This document shows, one piece after another, positions 25,193-35,234 of a stretch of DNA of 64,000 nucleotides. The stretch is from the NCBI RefSeq assembly GCF_002947535.1, contig NZ_PUAP01000021.1, forward strand, positions 100,183 to 164,182, written 5' to 3'. Both the position numbers and the translations under genes were made by a program. Below the pieces are notes generated by a model. It worked only from the letters and a program-made list of their open reading frames with translations. It was not told the DNA's origin and searched no databases. Each line of letters starts with the position of its first letter. Positions within the stretch are counted from its first letter, which is position 1. This stretch comes from Enterococcus mundtii. Lineage in GTDB: Bacteria > Bacillota > Bacilli > Lactobacillales > Enterococcaceae.

Positions 25193-27739
25193 TTATGGTC
25201 GGATGTTTTCCATACCAATCATCGGATCAATCCATTGCTGTTCCACAGCTTCGGTTGTGAGAATATAGTTTTCAGGTAATTTTGGCATTTCAGCTTCTTT
25301 CACTTCATTTTTTTCTTCTTCAACAGCAAAAAGCGAAACTTCCTGTGCTTGATCAGTTACCTCTTTACGGTCCTCTATTTGTTTTGTTGGCTCAGTTACT
25401 TGTTCAATGACTGCCGAATACGTTCCTTCTTCAAATGGATCATCACCTGTCAAGGAATCTTCATAGGCGGCTAATTTCGTACGTAGATTAAGGGTCATTT
25501 CATTGTCTTCGATCCGCTTTTTCAGTGTCGTCAATCGAACAGCGGATTCGTTTTTTGCGCAAGTCAAATACGCTTGCTCTTCCCCTAACAAAATCAATAA
25601 TTCCTTACTACGAGTAACCGCTGTATACAATAGATTTCGTTGAAGCATTCGCTGGTATTGATGGACCATCGGCAAAATCACCATCTTAAACTCGCTACCT
25701 TGGGATTTATGGATCGAGCAACAATAAGACAGGGTGATCTTATTCCATTCATTTCGTTTGTAACTCACTTCATTGGCATCAAATTGGATGACAAGTTCGT
25801 CCACTTTATCTTCCGAATCTTTCGCTAAGATGATCCCTGTGATCACTCCCATGTCACCATTGAACACATTCAATTCTGGCGTGTTGACCAAATGGAGTAC
25901 TTTATCTCCGATTCGATAAACTGTATCATTCCAGTGAACTTCTTTCCGATTCCCACCGCCTGGATTGAAAATATTTTGCATCATTTTATTCAAGGCATCG
26001 ATACCAGCGGCACCGCGATACATCGGTGCCAACACTTGAATATCTTGTGCAGTAAATCCTTTGTTTTTCGCCTTTTCCACGATTTTAGAAATCAATGGTT
26101 CGATTTGGTACGCATCACTTGCAAAGAAAGAGCGATCCTTTTGATTTTTCGTAAAATCTGCTGGCAATCTTCCTTCTTTGATCTCATGAGCCAAAGGAAT
26201 GATACTTGAGCCATCGCCTTGACGATAGATCTGATTCAATTCGATTTTAGGGATTTGATCGATTTCTAATAGATCATGCAAGACTTGCCCAGGACCTACT
26301 GATGGTAGCTGATCCTTGTCGCCTACTAAGATCACTTGCATATTCGTAGGGATCGCCTTGAACAGTGTATTGGCCAACCATGTATCAACCATCGACATTT
26401 CATCGACGATCAATAAGCCACCGTCTAATTCCTTCGTACTGATCGAAGGGGTTTTCTCACGACCATTCAAACCTAAAAGCCGGTGGATCGTACTAGCTGG
26501 CAAGCCAGTCGTTTCATTCATCCGTTTAGCAGCCCGTCCTGTAGGTGCAGCTAAGAGGATCGGAAAAATCTCTTGGGTATATTTCGTCGGATCAAGATCT
26601 AAGCCGTTTAACTCTGCAAACAGATGAACGATGCCATTGATCACTGTAGTTTTTCCAGTTCCTGGACCACCAGTCAAGATAAATAGTGGTGAGCGAATCG
26701 CTTCAGAAATCGCTTCTTCTTGTGAATCCCCATACTGGATACCAAACATTTTCTCAATTCGTCGAATATTCTTTTTAATTTCCTTTGGTTCGTACTTGAT
26801 TTCCTTTTTTCGACTCAGCAAGCGTTGGATCGAATTACCGATCCCCCATTCAGAAAAATACAAACTATTTTCATATAGATTCGTTTCTTCTTGTTGGATC
26901 TTTCCCTCTTCCACTAACTGAATAATGACAGTCGCTACTTGATCCGGTTCGATTTCGATTGGACGACTTGATTCCAAGATTTTGATCGTCTGCTGCAACA
27001 AAGATTCAGCAGGAACATAAGTATCACCGGTTTGGATCGCCTGTTGGAAAATCTGGTGCAAGATTGCTGCTCTGATCCTTCTTGGCGAGTCAGCAGCAAT
27101 ACCGATCTGTTCCGCTAAATTGTCTGCACGTTTAAAGCCGATTCCTTCAATCTCTTCCACTAATTGGTAAGGATTTTCTTGAATGATATCCAACGCTTCA
27201 TTTTTGTAAGCTTGATAGATACTGAAGGCTAATTGACTACCAAATCCATAGCGGTTCAACCCCATGATCACTTGATCCATTCCATGATTCAAACGGATCG
27301 TTTCAGCAATCATCTCTCTTTTGGGCTTCGTTAAACCTGAAATCTGTTGCAATTGTGAAGGATCTTCGATGATTTTTTCAATCGCATCTTCACCAAGCAG
27401 TTCTACTATCTTCTCTGCGGTTTTCTTTCCAATACCGGGAAACTTGTCACTTGATAGGTAGTTGACGATTCCGTTGGCTGTCGTTGGCTTTTCCTGTTCG
27501 TAACGCTCTACCTTCAACTGTCTGCCATATTTGGGATGATCAACTAGCTCACCATAAAAACGATACACTTCGTTCTCTTGGATATCGCCAAAACTACCAG
27601 TTGCGACAATTTCTTTTTCCCGATAATCAACACTTGTTTCACTGACTTGGATGAGCAATACTTTATAAAAATTACTAGGATTTTGAAAAAAGATAGCGGC
27701 AACTGTGCCGACAAAATAAGGCATTTCTTCTGGCTCCAT
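25193..27739 (-). CDS. recD2: RecD2-type SF1 helicase
   Basis: This 848-residue ATP-dependent DNA helicase of the RecD-like family without RecBC partners is involved in DNA repair in Firmicutes. The N-terminal OB-like region is followed by helix-hairpin-helix repeats (FPGIGKKTAEKIVELLG; EIEGIGFKRADNLAEQ), then helicase motifs: Walker A GGPGTGKTTVING, motif II LLIVDEMSMVD, motif III LVGDKDQLPSVGPG and motif VI LYTAVTRSKE. A poorly conserved acidic C-terminal tail follows. ATG is preceded by GGAGGCGGCCTCG. It is 18 nt after the phosphatase gene. Confidence 0.95.
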   Translation of the reverse strand: MEPEEMPYFVGTVAAIFFQNPSNFYKVLLIQVSETSVDYREKEIVATGSFGDIQENEVYRFYGELVDHPKYGRQLKVERYEQEKPTTANGIVNYLSSDKFPGIGKKTAEKIVELLGEDAIEKIIEDPSQLQQISGLTKPKREMIAETIRLNHGMDQVIMGLNRYGFGSQLAFSIYQAYKNEALDIIQENPYQLVEEIEGIGFKRADNLAEQIGIAADSPRRIRAAILHQIFQQAIQTGDTYVPAESLLQQTIKILESSRPIEIEPDQVATVIIQLVEEGKIQQEETNLYENSLYFSEWGIGNSIQRLLSRKKEIKYEPKEIKKNIRRIEKMFGIQYGDSQEEAISEAIRSPLFILTGGPGTGKTTVINGIVHLFAELNGLDLDPTKYTQEIFPILLAAPTGRAAKRMNETTGLPASTIHRLLGLNGREKTPSISTKELDGGLLIVDEMSMVDTWLANTLFKAIPTNMQVILVGDKDQLPSVGPGQVLHDLLEIDQIPKIELNQIYRQGDGSSIIPLAHEIKEGRLPADFTKNQKDRSFFASDAYQIEPLISKIVEKAKNKGFTAQDIQVLAPMYRGAAGIDALNKMMQNIFNPGGGNRKEVHWNDTVYRIGDKVLHLVNTPELNVFNGDMGVITGIILAKDSEDKVDELVIQFDANEVSYKRNEWNKITLSYCCSIHKSQGSEFKMVILPMVHQYQRMLQRNLLYTAVTRSKELLILLGEEQAYLTCAKNESAVRLTTLKKRIEDNEMTLNLRTKLAAYEDSLTGDDPFEEGTYSAVIEQVTEPTKQIEDRKEVTDQAQEVSLFAVEEEKNEVKEAEMPKLPENYILTTEAVEQQWIDPMIGMENIRP

Positions 27740-27757
27740 CGAGGCCGCCTCCTTTAT

Positions 27758-28411
27758 TTATAGTAAAGGCTCTGGCTGTCCATTACCTAAAAAATCCACC
27801 TGATTCCATACTTTAAGATCATATGGTAACAGATTGTTTGGTTCTCCTGTTTCTAAAATCGTCAAGCTACTATTGAATAGACCGCCCATTTCTCGTAGCT
27901 GACTTAATTCTTTACCAGTCATCCACTGGATCGCAGCAGTTAGAGAGGCACCATGCCCTACAAATAGAATAGGCCCTTGATGTTGACAGACTGCATCTGC
28001 AACAACTGCTTCGATCCGCGTGATTGCTTCGGTGATCGGCTCTCCTTCAAAAGGTGTTGGATCATATTTATCTAAATGATTTCGCAAATTAGGTAAGTTC
28101 TCTGGAAACTTTTTGTACATCTCTTCGATCGACTGTCCTTCCAGTTTTCCTAAACCTAGTTCTCTTAATTTATCTGTATAAATGATTTCTGTCGGATGCT
28201 TTAATTCTTGATTGATCCCTTTTGCTGTATCTCTTGCACGTTTTGCTGTACTGCAATAAATAGCTTCAAAAGGAACAGACTTGACCATTTGGCCGAATGC
28301 TTTGATTTCCTCATAACTTTGAGGTAACAACGGTGAGTCTCCTTGGCTCCCTTGAAAGCGTCTTTCAAGATTCCATTCCGTTTTACCATGTCTTGTAAAG
28401 TATAGTTCCAT
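27758..28411 (-). CDS. Histidine phosphatase family protein (GpmB/PhoE-like)
   Basis: This 217-residue protein of the phosphoglycerate-mutase-like superfamily has the phosphohistidine motif TRHGKTEWN near the N-terminus and the second catalytic His in FVGHGASL. Such proteins are usually broad phosphatases rather than glycolytic mutases. The frame opens at 28429, but the ATG at 28411 follows GAGGAGTCTAACATCT and starts one residue before the typical ELYFTRHG. It is probably co-transcribed with recD2. Confidence 0.9.
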   Translation of the reverse strand: MELYFTRHGKTEWNLERRFQGSQGDSPLLPQSYEEIKAFGQMVKSVPFEAIYCSTAKRARDTAKGINQELKHPTEIIYTDKLRELGLGKLEGQSIEEMYKKFPENLPNLRNHLDKYDPTPFEGEPITEAITRIEAVVADAVCQHQGPILFVGHGASLTAAIQWMTGKELSQLREMGGLFNSSLTILETGEPNNLLPYDLKVWNQVDFLGNGQPEPLL

Positions 28412-28625
28412 AGATGTTAGACTCCTCACTCCGTACTTGTATATATACTATCATATAGGATTTTCCCGTTGGACCGTGTAGATAAGCTTGTTTCTAAAAA
28501 ATAGAGGCTTGCGCCAATTGAACATCGCTAAAAATCGATTGTAAAAAAACTGTGCTGTCCTTTATGTAGTCTTGTTTTCGATCAGCAATATCCACGTACT
28601 TCATCCACACCCTTGATAAAGAATG

Positions 28626-28709
28626 TGAAAAAGGAAGCTCCTACTCTATCAAAATGAAGGTTGAGCAATCAGAGTGCCTATTTTCTCAACTTCGCTTTCT
28701 TATAGGAGC
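28626..28709 (-). terminator. Nested hairpin downstream of trmL
   Basis: GCTCCTA (minus strand 28709-28703) pairs with TAGGAGC (28643-28637), enclosing a second stem GAAGTTGAG/CTCAACCTTC (28693-28685 with 28665-28656). The outer stem is followed by TTCCTTTTTC. It could be a complex terminator of trmL. The other sequence between 28412 and 28729 shows no gene. Confidence 0.45.
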
Positions 28710-28729
28710 ATAACTTCTCTTCACAACCT

Positions 28730-29233
28730 TTAGTCTAGCTTATCATTTTCGTAATGATGTGTTAACTCTAAATTTGGGAAACCTTGTTGGCGCAATGCTT
28801 CATACACGATCATTGCTGCTGTATTCGATAGATTCAATGAACGGACGTGCGTGTCATTCATTGGGATACGTAAGCATTTTTCTTCATGCTCGCGCATAAA
28901 TGATTCCGGTAACCCAGTTGTCTCTTTCCCAAACAAAAAGAAATGCTCTTCGCCATCTGCAAAGTCTTCATCACTGTATACTTTATTCGCAAATTTGGAG
29001 ATCAAATGTAATTTTCTCTCGCCTAAATATGTCATAAAAGCTGGTAGATCTGCATGATACGTGATATCTACATCATGCCAATAATCAAGACCCGCTCGTT
29101 TTAGCTGTTTATCATCTGTTGAAAATCCTAGTGGTTCGATCAAATGTAACGGCGTGTTGGTCGCTGCACATGTTCGTGCAATATTTCCTGTGTTCGCTGG
29201 AATCAAAGGTTCAAATAAAACGATGTGGTTCAT
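28730..29233 (-). CDS. trmL: tRNA (cytidine(34)-2'-O)-methyltransferase
   Basis: This 167-residue SPOUT-class methyltransferase modifies the wobble ribose of tRNA-Leu. Motifs: [19 protein letters not shown] at the N-terminus, [12 protein letters not shown] in the middle and the knot-forming [20 protein letters not shown] at the C-terminus. The frame opens 20 codons further up, but the ATG at 29233 has GAGAGG nine bases upstream and gives the family N-terminus MNHIVLFEP. Confidence 0.95.
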   Translation of the reverse strand: MNHIVLFEPLIPANTGNIARTCAATNTPLHLIEPLGFSTDDKQLKRAGLDYWHDVDITYHADLPAFMTYLGERKLHLISKFANKVYSDEDFADGEEHFFLFGKETTGLPESFMREHEEKCLRIPMNDTHVRSLNLSNTAAMIVYEALRQQGFPNLELTHHYENDKLD

Positions 29234-29462
29234 ACTATCCATCCTCTCATGTATATGTGAAATCAATTTTAGCTTAAATCTTGATTTTTGCATAAAAAAA
29301 AACGTATCAACTCGGTGTCAGTCACTGCGAGTCGTTACGTTAGTGAAGCTCTTTTCACTATCTTTTATCAGAACAGGAACCTGATAAAAACCAATGAAAA
29401 AACAACTTGTTGCTACTATATCACCATTAAACGCTTTTTGCAACCTTAACTCTATAATATTC

Positions 29463-30320
29463 TTATTGGAATCGTTTTCTCTTATTTCCTTTTAACAATT
29501 CTACGTCAATTGTAATTTTTCTAAGAGGTTCTTTCATCAGAGCCTCTTTTATTTCTTTTGCTACTTGCCATTCCAGTGGCGACATTGCCAAGAGATCACG
29601 GCGATTTTCTTCAGGAATCGTAAATTCATACGTCACACGTTGACGTTCCACTGACGCCATTGATTCCATGAATTTGTCAACAACACGTTCATTAGAATAA
29701 TGGTGTTTTTCTGGCTGATCTGGATAAAAAGCCTGGCGTAATTCTTTTAAATAGCCTGATTGCGGAACGACTTTTAACACCATACCGTCATCTGCAAGTA
29801 CTCGCTGAAACTCTTGATAGTGAGAAGGCGAGAAAATATTCAATATCGCCGAAAATCGTTGATCTGCAAAAGGCAAATTGGTTAAATCCGCGACACACCA
29901 AAATGCTTGCATCGGCTGTTCCGTGGCTGCATAGACGCCTTCTTTCGCGATATCAAAGCCGATTGCTTGTTTTAGTGGTTGTAATTGATCGATGGCCGTC
30001 AAAAAACTCCCTTCTCCACAACCGACATCTAGGACGGTCGCATCATCTGGTAGATGCTGAGCTAACTGTTCGATCAATGGTTGATACATCCCTGATTGGA
30101 TCATTCGTCTTCTTGGAGCAAACATATCTTGATCATATTCGGTTTTGATTGCGTGAGATAAAAAATACAACGTTCCCTTTTTAGATAAATCAAAACGATG
30201 ATTCTTTTGGCAAATAAGCCCATTCGTGGTCGATAAAAAGGATTCTTGACATAACGGGCAACGGAACATTTGGGCATTCTCTGATAAAAATAGTCGACTC
30301 TGGTCTATTTTCTTTAACAT
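29463..30320 (-). CDS. rlmA: 23S rRNA (guanine-N1)-methyltransferase, RlmA family
   Basis: This 285-residue protein has an N-terminal zinc finger (Cys21, Cys24, Cys37, His41) and a SAM-binding Rossmann fold with VLDVGCGEGSF. Family members methylate G745 or G748 in helix 35 of 23S rRNA; the Gram-positive type (TlrB-like) targets G748 and can affect tylosin/telithromycin response. The conserved C-terminal TYEFTIPEENRRDLLAMSP is also present. The start is at 30320. Confidence 0.92.
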   Translation of the reverse strand: MLKKIDQSRLFLSENAQMFRCPLCQESFLSTTNGLICQKNHRFDLSKKGTLYFLSHAIKTEYDQDMFAPRRRMIQSGMYQPLIEQLAQHLPDDATVLDVGCGEGSFLTAIDQLQPLKQAIGFDIAKEGVYAATEQPMQAFWCVADLTNLPFADQRFSAILNIFSPSHYQEFQRVLADDGMVLKVVPQSGYLKELRQAFYPDQPEKHHYSNERVVDKFMESMASVERQRVTYEFTIPEENRRDLLAMSPLEWQVAKEIKEALMKEPLRKITIDVELLKGNKRKRFQ

Positions 30321-30450
30321 AGTGATTATTCATTCCTTTAAAATACGTAGTGAGATAGTCATATAAAGATAAAAAAACTTCTCTAAAAACATTCGTCATC
30401 TGATGTTGCCTATCATGCTATCTCCTTCATCTTACCGTTTGACGAACGCT

Positions 30451-30478
30451 TTAGCAACTGTAAAAACTATGGTATAAT
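30451..30478 (+). promoter_or_regulatory. Promoter of cutC
   Basis: TTAGCA (30451-30456), 16 bp, TATAAT (30473-30478), about 20 nt before the ribosome binding site of cutC. Confidence 0.55.
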
Positions 30479-30513
30479 TTCAAAAAAAGAAGGCAAAACA
30501 AAGGAGCAAGAAT

Positions 30514-31155
30514 ATGATCAAAGAATTTTGTGCGGAGAATTATACATCGATCCCGTTAGCCATCGCAAATGGAGCCAACCGGATCGAATTATGTGACAAC
30601 CTAGCAGTAGGTGGCACTACACCAAGTACCGGTGTCATTGAAGAAGTATTGAGCTATGCTAATGAAAAAAGCGTACCTGTTATGACGATCATCCGACCAC
30701 GTGGTGGCGATTTTGTTTATAATGATATCGAATTGAAAATCATGCACACTGACTTGATTGAAGCCAAAAAACTAGGAACTGACGGTGTAGTGATCGGTTG
30801 CTTGACTCCTTCTGGATGGTTAGATGAAGAAGCACTGGAAGTCTTGATCGACTCCGCAGAAGGCTTACAGATCACCTTCCACATGGCGTTTGATGCGATT
30901 CCTCAAGAACGTCAATACGAAGCCATCGATTGGTTGGTTGAACATGGCGTTCATCGTATCTTGACACATGGCGGGGTTGCCGGTACAAACATCGAAGACA
31001 ATTTTGCGCACTTAAAACAGTTGATCGCTCATGCAGACGGACGAATCATCATTTTACCTGGTGGTGGCATCACTTCAGAAAACGCACAAGTAGTTGCGGA
31101 TGCTTTAGAAGTCCACGAAGTCCACGGTACCAAAATCGTTCCTTTATCTGAATAA
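30514..31155 (+). CDS. cutC: CutC family protein
   Basis: This 213-residue TIM-barrel protein shows EFCAENYTSIPLAIANGANR at the start, TIIRPRGGDF and HGGVAGTNIEDN, all conserved in CutC. The family was named for copper homeostasis, but its biochemical role is unclear. ATG follows AAAGGAGCAAGAAT. It is a single-gene unit with its own promoter, followed by a long hairpin element. Confidence 0.93.
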   Translation: MIKEFCAENYTSIPLAIANGANRIELCDNLAVGGTTPSTGVIEEVLSYANEKSVPVMTIIRPRGGDFVYNDIELKIMHTDLIEAKKLGTDGVVIGCLTPSGWLDEEALEVLIDSAEGLQITFHMAFDAIPQERQYEAIDWLVEHGVHRILTHGGVAGTNIEDNFAHLKQLIAHADGRIIILPGGGITSENAQVVADALEVHEVHGTKIVPLSE

Positions 31156-31167
31156 ACAAAAATAAGA

Positions 31168-31282
31168 GGTCGGGACAGAAGTGTTCAGCCTCGAGAAATA
31201 AGGCGCCATCCACGAAAATTGTTCTTCAAATTTTTGTGGATGGCGCCTTATTTCCGAAGAGGTTACTTCTGTTCTCGCCGTT
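31168..31282 (+). repeat. Dispersed hairpin element, copy A
   Basis: A perfect 18-bp stem (AAATAAGGCGCCATCCAC at 31196-31213 with its complement at 31236-31253) encloses a 22-nt AT-rich loop. It is flanked by GGGACAGAAGTGTTCAGCCTC on the left and GAAGAGG...CTTCTGTTCTCGCC on the right, which also pair in part. The left flank is repeated at copy B (15365-15378, opposite strand). It lies downstream of cutC and may terminate it, although no clean T-tract follows. Confidence 0.75.
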
Positions 31283-31343
31283 TATTCGGTTTTAGGTAGT
31301 ACAAGAGGACTAATGTCCCAAACACTATTTTAACTCTATTTTC

Positions 31344-32705
31344 TTACATAAAATACCCCATAAACAACGAAGCGATATTGAAATAGATCAATACACTGGT
31401 CAAGTCACTCAAGGTCGTAATAAATGGCCCACTGGCAACGGCAGGGTCAAAGCCTAAACGATCCATCAACATCGGGATCAAACTTCCCGCAAGATTTGCC
31501 ACTGTGATCGCAAATAGCATCGCAATACCGATTACAAAGCCGAGAATAAAGTTCTGTTTCCAAAATCCTACGATCAAGAAGATCGTTAGACCAGTTACAG
31601 CACCAGTCACTAAACCTGTCAGCACTTCTGCCACGATCAAGCGAACAAATCCTTGGTCTTTTTCATCCGAAATCGCTAAGCGACGTACAGCGACCGCTAA
31701 CGATTGTGTACCGGCGTTTCCAGCCGTCCCTGTGATCAAAGAAATAAAGACAGCTAAAATACTTGCTTCACTGACCAATTCTTCATAATGGCTGATCAAA
31801 GAGGCAGTCGACATACCTAAAAATAATAAAGTGATCAACCAAGGTAAGCGTCGAGAAGCTGATTTCACTGGATTCTCATTGATTTCTTCGACGTTGACCC
31901 CCGCTAGTCCAGAATAGTCACTCGCTGCTTCATCATCGATAACGTCGATGATATCATCAACAGTCACGATCCCTAATAAATGATCATCATAATCCGTGAC
32001 AGGCAATGCAAGAAAGTCGTAGTCACGGAAAGTTTGCGCCACGTCTTCTTGGTCGTCGCCTACGTGAACAGACAGTACCCGTTCACTCATCAAATCAGAG
32101 ATCATCGCATCATCATCATTGACGATCAAGTCACGCAACGAGATAACCCCAACGAGTTGATTGTCCTGATTGACTACATAAATGTAATAAATCGTTTCTG
32201 CCACATCTGCTTCATTTTTCAAGACATACATCGCCGAACGAACAGTTTGATTCGCAACGATCGAAATAAATTCGGTCGTCATGATCGCCCCAGCCGTTTC
32301 ATCTTCATAATGCAAGAGGTCTTTGATCTCACTCGCATCTTCTGCTGTCATCAAACTAAGATATTTCGCCACTTGTTTCTTATCTAAAGTATTCAACAAA
32401 TCGACCGCGTTATCGGTATACATCTCTGAGAGCATTTCCGCGGCATAACTAGGACGCATTTCTGCTAAATATTCCTTCATATATTCGTTATCTTCTTCAA
32501 TGACATCGAACATATCCGCCAATTCCTTTGGCGAAAGATAGGTATAAATCTGTTGACGATCTGCTTCCTTAAGGGATTGATAGAATTGCCCCTGTTCGTA
32601 GATATGCATCTCCAAGAAGTTATTTCTAAAATCCTGAATATTGTTTTCTCTTAGATCTTGAGCTAACTGGGCAAATCTTTCCTCTAATTCTTGATTTTCG
32701 TCCAA
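31344..32705 (-). CDS. mgtE: Magnesium transporter MgtE
   Basis: This 453-residue protein has the N-terminal MgtE_N helical domain, a CBS domain pair (residues about 135-255) and a C-terminal five-helix membrane domain with the pore segment ASGPFITTLSDLTSVLIYF. The cytosolic domains sense Mg2+ and gate the channel. Full length and motifs are normal. It is the last gene of the relQ-nadK-rluD-mgtE run, with 17 nt between rluD and mgtE. Confidence 0.96.
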   Translation of the reverse strand: MDENQELEERFAQLAQDLRENNIQDFRNNFLEMHIYEQGQFYQSLKEADRQQIYTYLSPKELADMFDVIEEDNEYMKEYLAEMRPSYAAEMLSEMYTDNAVDLLNTLDKKQVAKYLSLMTAEDASEIKDLLHYEDETAGAIMTTEFISIVANQTVRSAMYVLKNEADVAETIYYIYVVNQDNQLVGVISLRDLIVNDDDAMISDLMSERVLSVHVGDDQEDVAQTFRDYDFLALPVTDYDDHLLGIVTVDDIIDVIDDEAASDYSGLAGVNVEEINENPVKSASRRLPWLITLLFLGMSTASLISHYEELVSEASILAVFISLITGTAGNAGTQSLAVAVRRLAISDEKDQGFVRLIVAEVLTGLVTGAVTGLTIFLIVGFWKQNFILGFVIGIAMLFAITVANLAGSLIPMLMDRLGFDPAVASGPFITTLSDLTSVLIYFNIASLFMGYFM

Positions 32706-32722
32706 ACCAATCTCACCTCACC

Positions 32723-33622
32723 TTAATCTTCAAATCGTTTCACTATTGTTGCCATATCTTTTGCTAAAGGCTGTTTGAATTCTAATAATTTTTCTGTAAA
32801 TGGATGATAAAACCGTAAGTCATAACAATGCAAGGCCTGTCTAGCTATGCCTAGATCCATTCTTCCCCCATACATGTCATCGCCTAAAAGAGGACACCCG
32901 ATCGCAGAAAAATGCACTCTGATCTGATGTGTGCGTCCCGTATGCAATTGGATATCAACGAGTGCAATCTCTGCTGACCTGTTCTCCAACCAGTATTCCG
33001 TCTGCGCACTCTTCCCCGTAGAAGATACTTTACGTTTTAATAATGATGTCATATCACGAGCAATTGGTAAATCGATCTGCCCATGCACGTTCAACTTATC
33101 CACATCACCGCTGACTAAAGCTTGATATTTTTTGACGAACTTCTTTTCACGAAGCTGTACGTCCAATTTTGCATGAGCAAAGCCATGCTTTGCAAAAAGC
33201 ATCAATCCTGAAGTATCACGATCCAGTCTAGTCACTACATGGATCACCTGATTTTCATAGCCTTGTTGTTTATAATAAGCTTTTACTCGATTCGCCATCG
33301 TACCGTTAGGATGGTACTGTGCCGGTATCGAGGATATTCCAGCTGGTTTATTGACGACTAAGATATGATCGTCCTCATAAACGATCACGATCGGCGTTTC
33401 GTCTAACAGAACCGTTTCGTGCTCGCCTTCTGCTGGGATCACAATGGTTACCTTATCATTTTGAGTCAAAGAAAACAAGACGTTCTCAACCTGATCATTG
33501 ACCATGATCGTGCCGCCTTGAAACTTGACTTTCGCTAGTAGTCCCTTGGAGATTCCTTTTTCTTTCAAAAAATATTTCACTTGTTGCGCTTGCTCTTTTT
33601 CATAGATCCATGTGAACTCCAT
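32723..33622 (-). CDS. RluA/RluD family pseudouridine synthase
   Basis: This 299-residue enzyme has an N-terminal S4-like segment (GISKGLLAKVKFQGGTIMVN) and the catalytic motif HVVTRLDRDTSGLMLFAK with the essential Asp. It isomerises uridine to pseudouridine in rRNA or tRNA; the site cannot be assigned. It corresponds in position to yjbO of Bacillus subtilis, next to the relQ (yjbM) and nadK (yjbN) homologues. Confidence 0.93.
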   Translation of the reverse strand: MEFTWIYEKEQAQQVKYFLKEKGISKGLLAKVKFQGGTIMVNDQVENVLFSLTQNDKVTIVIPAEGEHETVLLDETPIVIVYEDDHILVVNKPAGISSIPAQYHPNGTMANRVKAYYKQQGYENQVIHVVTRLDRDTSGLMLFAKHGFAHAKLDVQLREKKFVKKYQALVSGDVDKLNVHGQIDLPIARDMTSLLKRKVSSTGKSAQTEYWLENRSAEIALVDIQLHTGRTHQIRVHFSAIGCPLLGDDMYGGRMDLGIARQALHCYDLRFYHPFTEKLLEFKQPLAKDMATIVKRFED

Positions 33623-33624
33623 TG

Positions 33625-34422
33625 CTAAACCTCACCAATAAAGGCATCTTTGACACGGTGCCAAAAATGCATATGTCGATAAGAAGCAAAGTGGATTCTT
33701 TCTTCTGCGATGCGATAATAAATGGCTCGTATATTATTTTTTGAAACGTCCAATTGATCGATCGTCACCAAATAATCGGCGGTATTCTCTAAACGGATCT
33801 CCACCCATTCATCTTGAGCAATGACCATCGGCGCACCTAGCGTACGAAAAACGCGGTTATTCAATGAAGCTATCTCTGCTAATTGAAACGCATTGATACT
33901 TGGATGGATCACAGCCCCACCAACACTCTTATTATACGCAGTCGATCCTGTAGGCGTAGACAACGCCAAACCATCACCACGGAAGCTTTCAAATAGTTCG
34001 TTCTTGATATATACATCTGCTACCATCGTTCGGTTAGAACGCTTGATCGTTGACTCATTCAAAGCAAAAAAATGTTGATCAGGTTTATCATCTAAATAGC
34101 TGATTCGAACATCTAACAATGGGTAGCTGACACTTTGTTCACGATTGGTTTTCAGGCTATCGACTAGTTCTTCTAATTCATAGTCTCGCCAGTCCGTATA
34201 AAAGCCTAAATGACCTGTATGGACGCCTAAAAAGCGCACATCGTTCAAAGCATGGCTAAATTGATGGAACGCGGCTAAAAGCGTCCCATCCCCGCCAACT
34301 GAAATCACTAACTCTGGTTGTTGATCATCGATCTTGATATTTGCTTGAGCCAAAAGATTTTTCAATCGTTCGGTGACTGCTAATGTTTTTGGTTCCTTGT
34401 TATGAACGATCGCTACCTTCAT
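33625..34422 (-). CDS. nadK: NAD kinase
   Basis: This 265-residue kinase phosphorylates NAD to NADP. The GGDGTLLAAFHQF motif and the NE-S/TPTGSTAYNKSVGGAVIHP segment are diagnostic. The frame opens at 34437, but the ATG at 34422 with MKVAIVHNKEPK is the typical start and is preceded by a GAGGAGGCAAAAG-type ribosome binding site. It overlaps the end of relQ by 23 bases, so translation is coupled. Confidence 0.95.
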   Translation of the reverse strand: MKVAIVHNKEPKTLAVTERLKNLLAQANIKIDDQQPELVISVGGDGTLLAAFHQFSHALNDVRFLGVHTGHLGFYTDWRDYELEELVDSLKTNREQSVSYPLLDVRISYLDDKPDQHFFALNESTIKRSNRTMVADVYIKNELFESFRGDGLALSTPTGSTAYNKSVGGAVIHPSINAFQLAEIASLNNRVFRTLGAPMVIAQDEWVEIRLENTADYLVTIDQLDVSKNNIRAIYYRIAEERIHFASYRHMHFWHRVKDAFIGEV

Positions 34423-35104
34423 CTTTTGCCTCCTCATGTTTATTCTCTTGATTGATCAATGAGCGATAATAGGCATCTTCAGATTTGCCTCTGCCATGTG
34501 AGAATAACCGTTGTGCTTCTTGGATCTCTTCACGGATATTCGACATTTCTTCGTCGAGTTGATACGCGGCTTCTGCTGCACGTTGTAATCGTTCACTCAT
34601 TTCTTCCGGAAATACACCTTGGTATTTATAATTCAACGAATGTTCGATCGTTGCCCAAAAGTTCATCGCTAACGTTCGAATTTGAATTTCTGCTAAGATC
34701 TTCTTTTCACCACTGATCAATTGGACTGGATATTCGATCACTAAATGATACGAGCGATACCCACTCGCTTTTTTATTGGTGATATAATCTCGCTCCTGTA
34801 ATACTTTCATATCTTTTCGGTTACGGATGATCTCAACCACCTGATGGATATCTTCTACAAATTGACACATGATTCTTAGCCCAGCAATATCTGACATTTC
34901 TTCCTCTAAACGCGCCATTGGGATATGACGCAATTGAGACTTGGTAACGATGCTTTCTACCGGTTTGACCCGCCCCGTCACAAACTCGATTGGGACATGG
35001 CGATTTTGTTCTCTAAATTGTTTACGTATTCCTCTTAGTTTTACTTTTAATTCTGATACTGTTTGTTCGTAAGGTGCTAAAAACTCTTCCCAGTCTCGTT
35101 CCAT
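34400..35104 (-). CDS. relQ: Small alarmone synthetase RelQ (GTP pyrophosphokinase)
   Basis: This 234-residue protein has only the RelA/SpoT synthetase domain and no hydrolase domain. Conserved parts include EFVTGRVKPVESIVTK, DIAGLRIMCQFVEDI and SGYRSYHLVIEYP, with YKYQGVFP near the C-terminal helices. It makes (p)ppGpp from ATP and GDP/GTP. Enterococci carry RelQ beside the bifunctional Rel. It heads the minus-strand operon and is divergent from the CYTH gene, as in Bacillus yjbK-yjbM. Confidence 0.95.
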   Translation of the reverse strand: MERDWEEFLAPYEQTVSELKVKLRGIRKQFREQNRHVPIEFVTGRVKPVESIVTKSQLRHIPMARLEEEMSDIAGLRIMCQFVEDIHQVVEIIRNRKDMKVLQERDYITNKKASGYRSYHLVIEYPVQLISGEKKILAEIQIRTLAMNFWATIEHSLNYKYQGVFPEEMSERLQRAAEAAYQLDEEMSNIREEIQEAQRLFSHGRGKSEDAYYRSLINQENKHEEAKDEGSDRS

Positions 35105-35234
35105 AATCTATACCTCTACTTTGTTAACATTCATAGATATTCTAACATATAAACATAGTTTTTTTGCACCTTCTGTCTTTGAAGTTGACCAAAAACAAAA
35201 AATTAGGCAAAATAAAAGAAAAGGGGCGAGGCCA

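Noticed and set aside
31980..32387. 135-codon frame antisense to mgtE
   Set aside because: It covers the MgtE CBS and N domains on the opposite strand and has no ribosome binding site.
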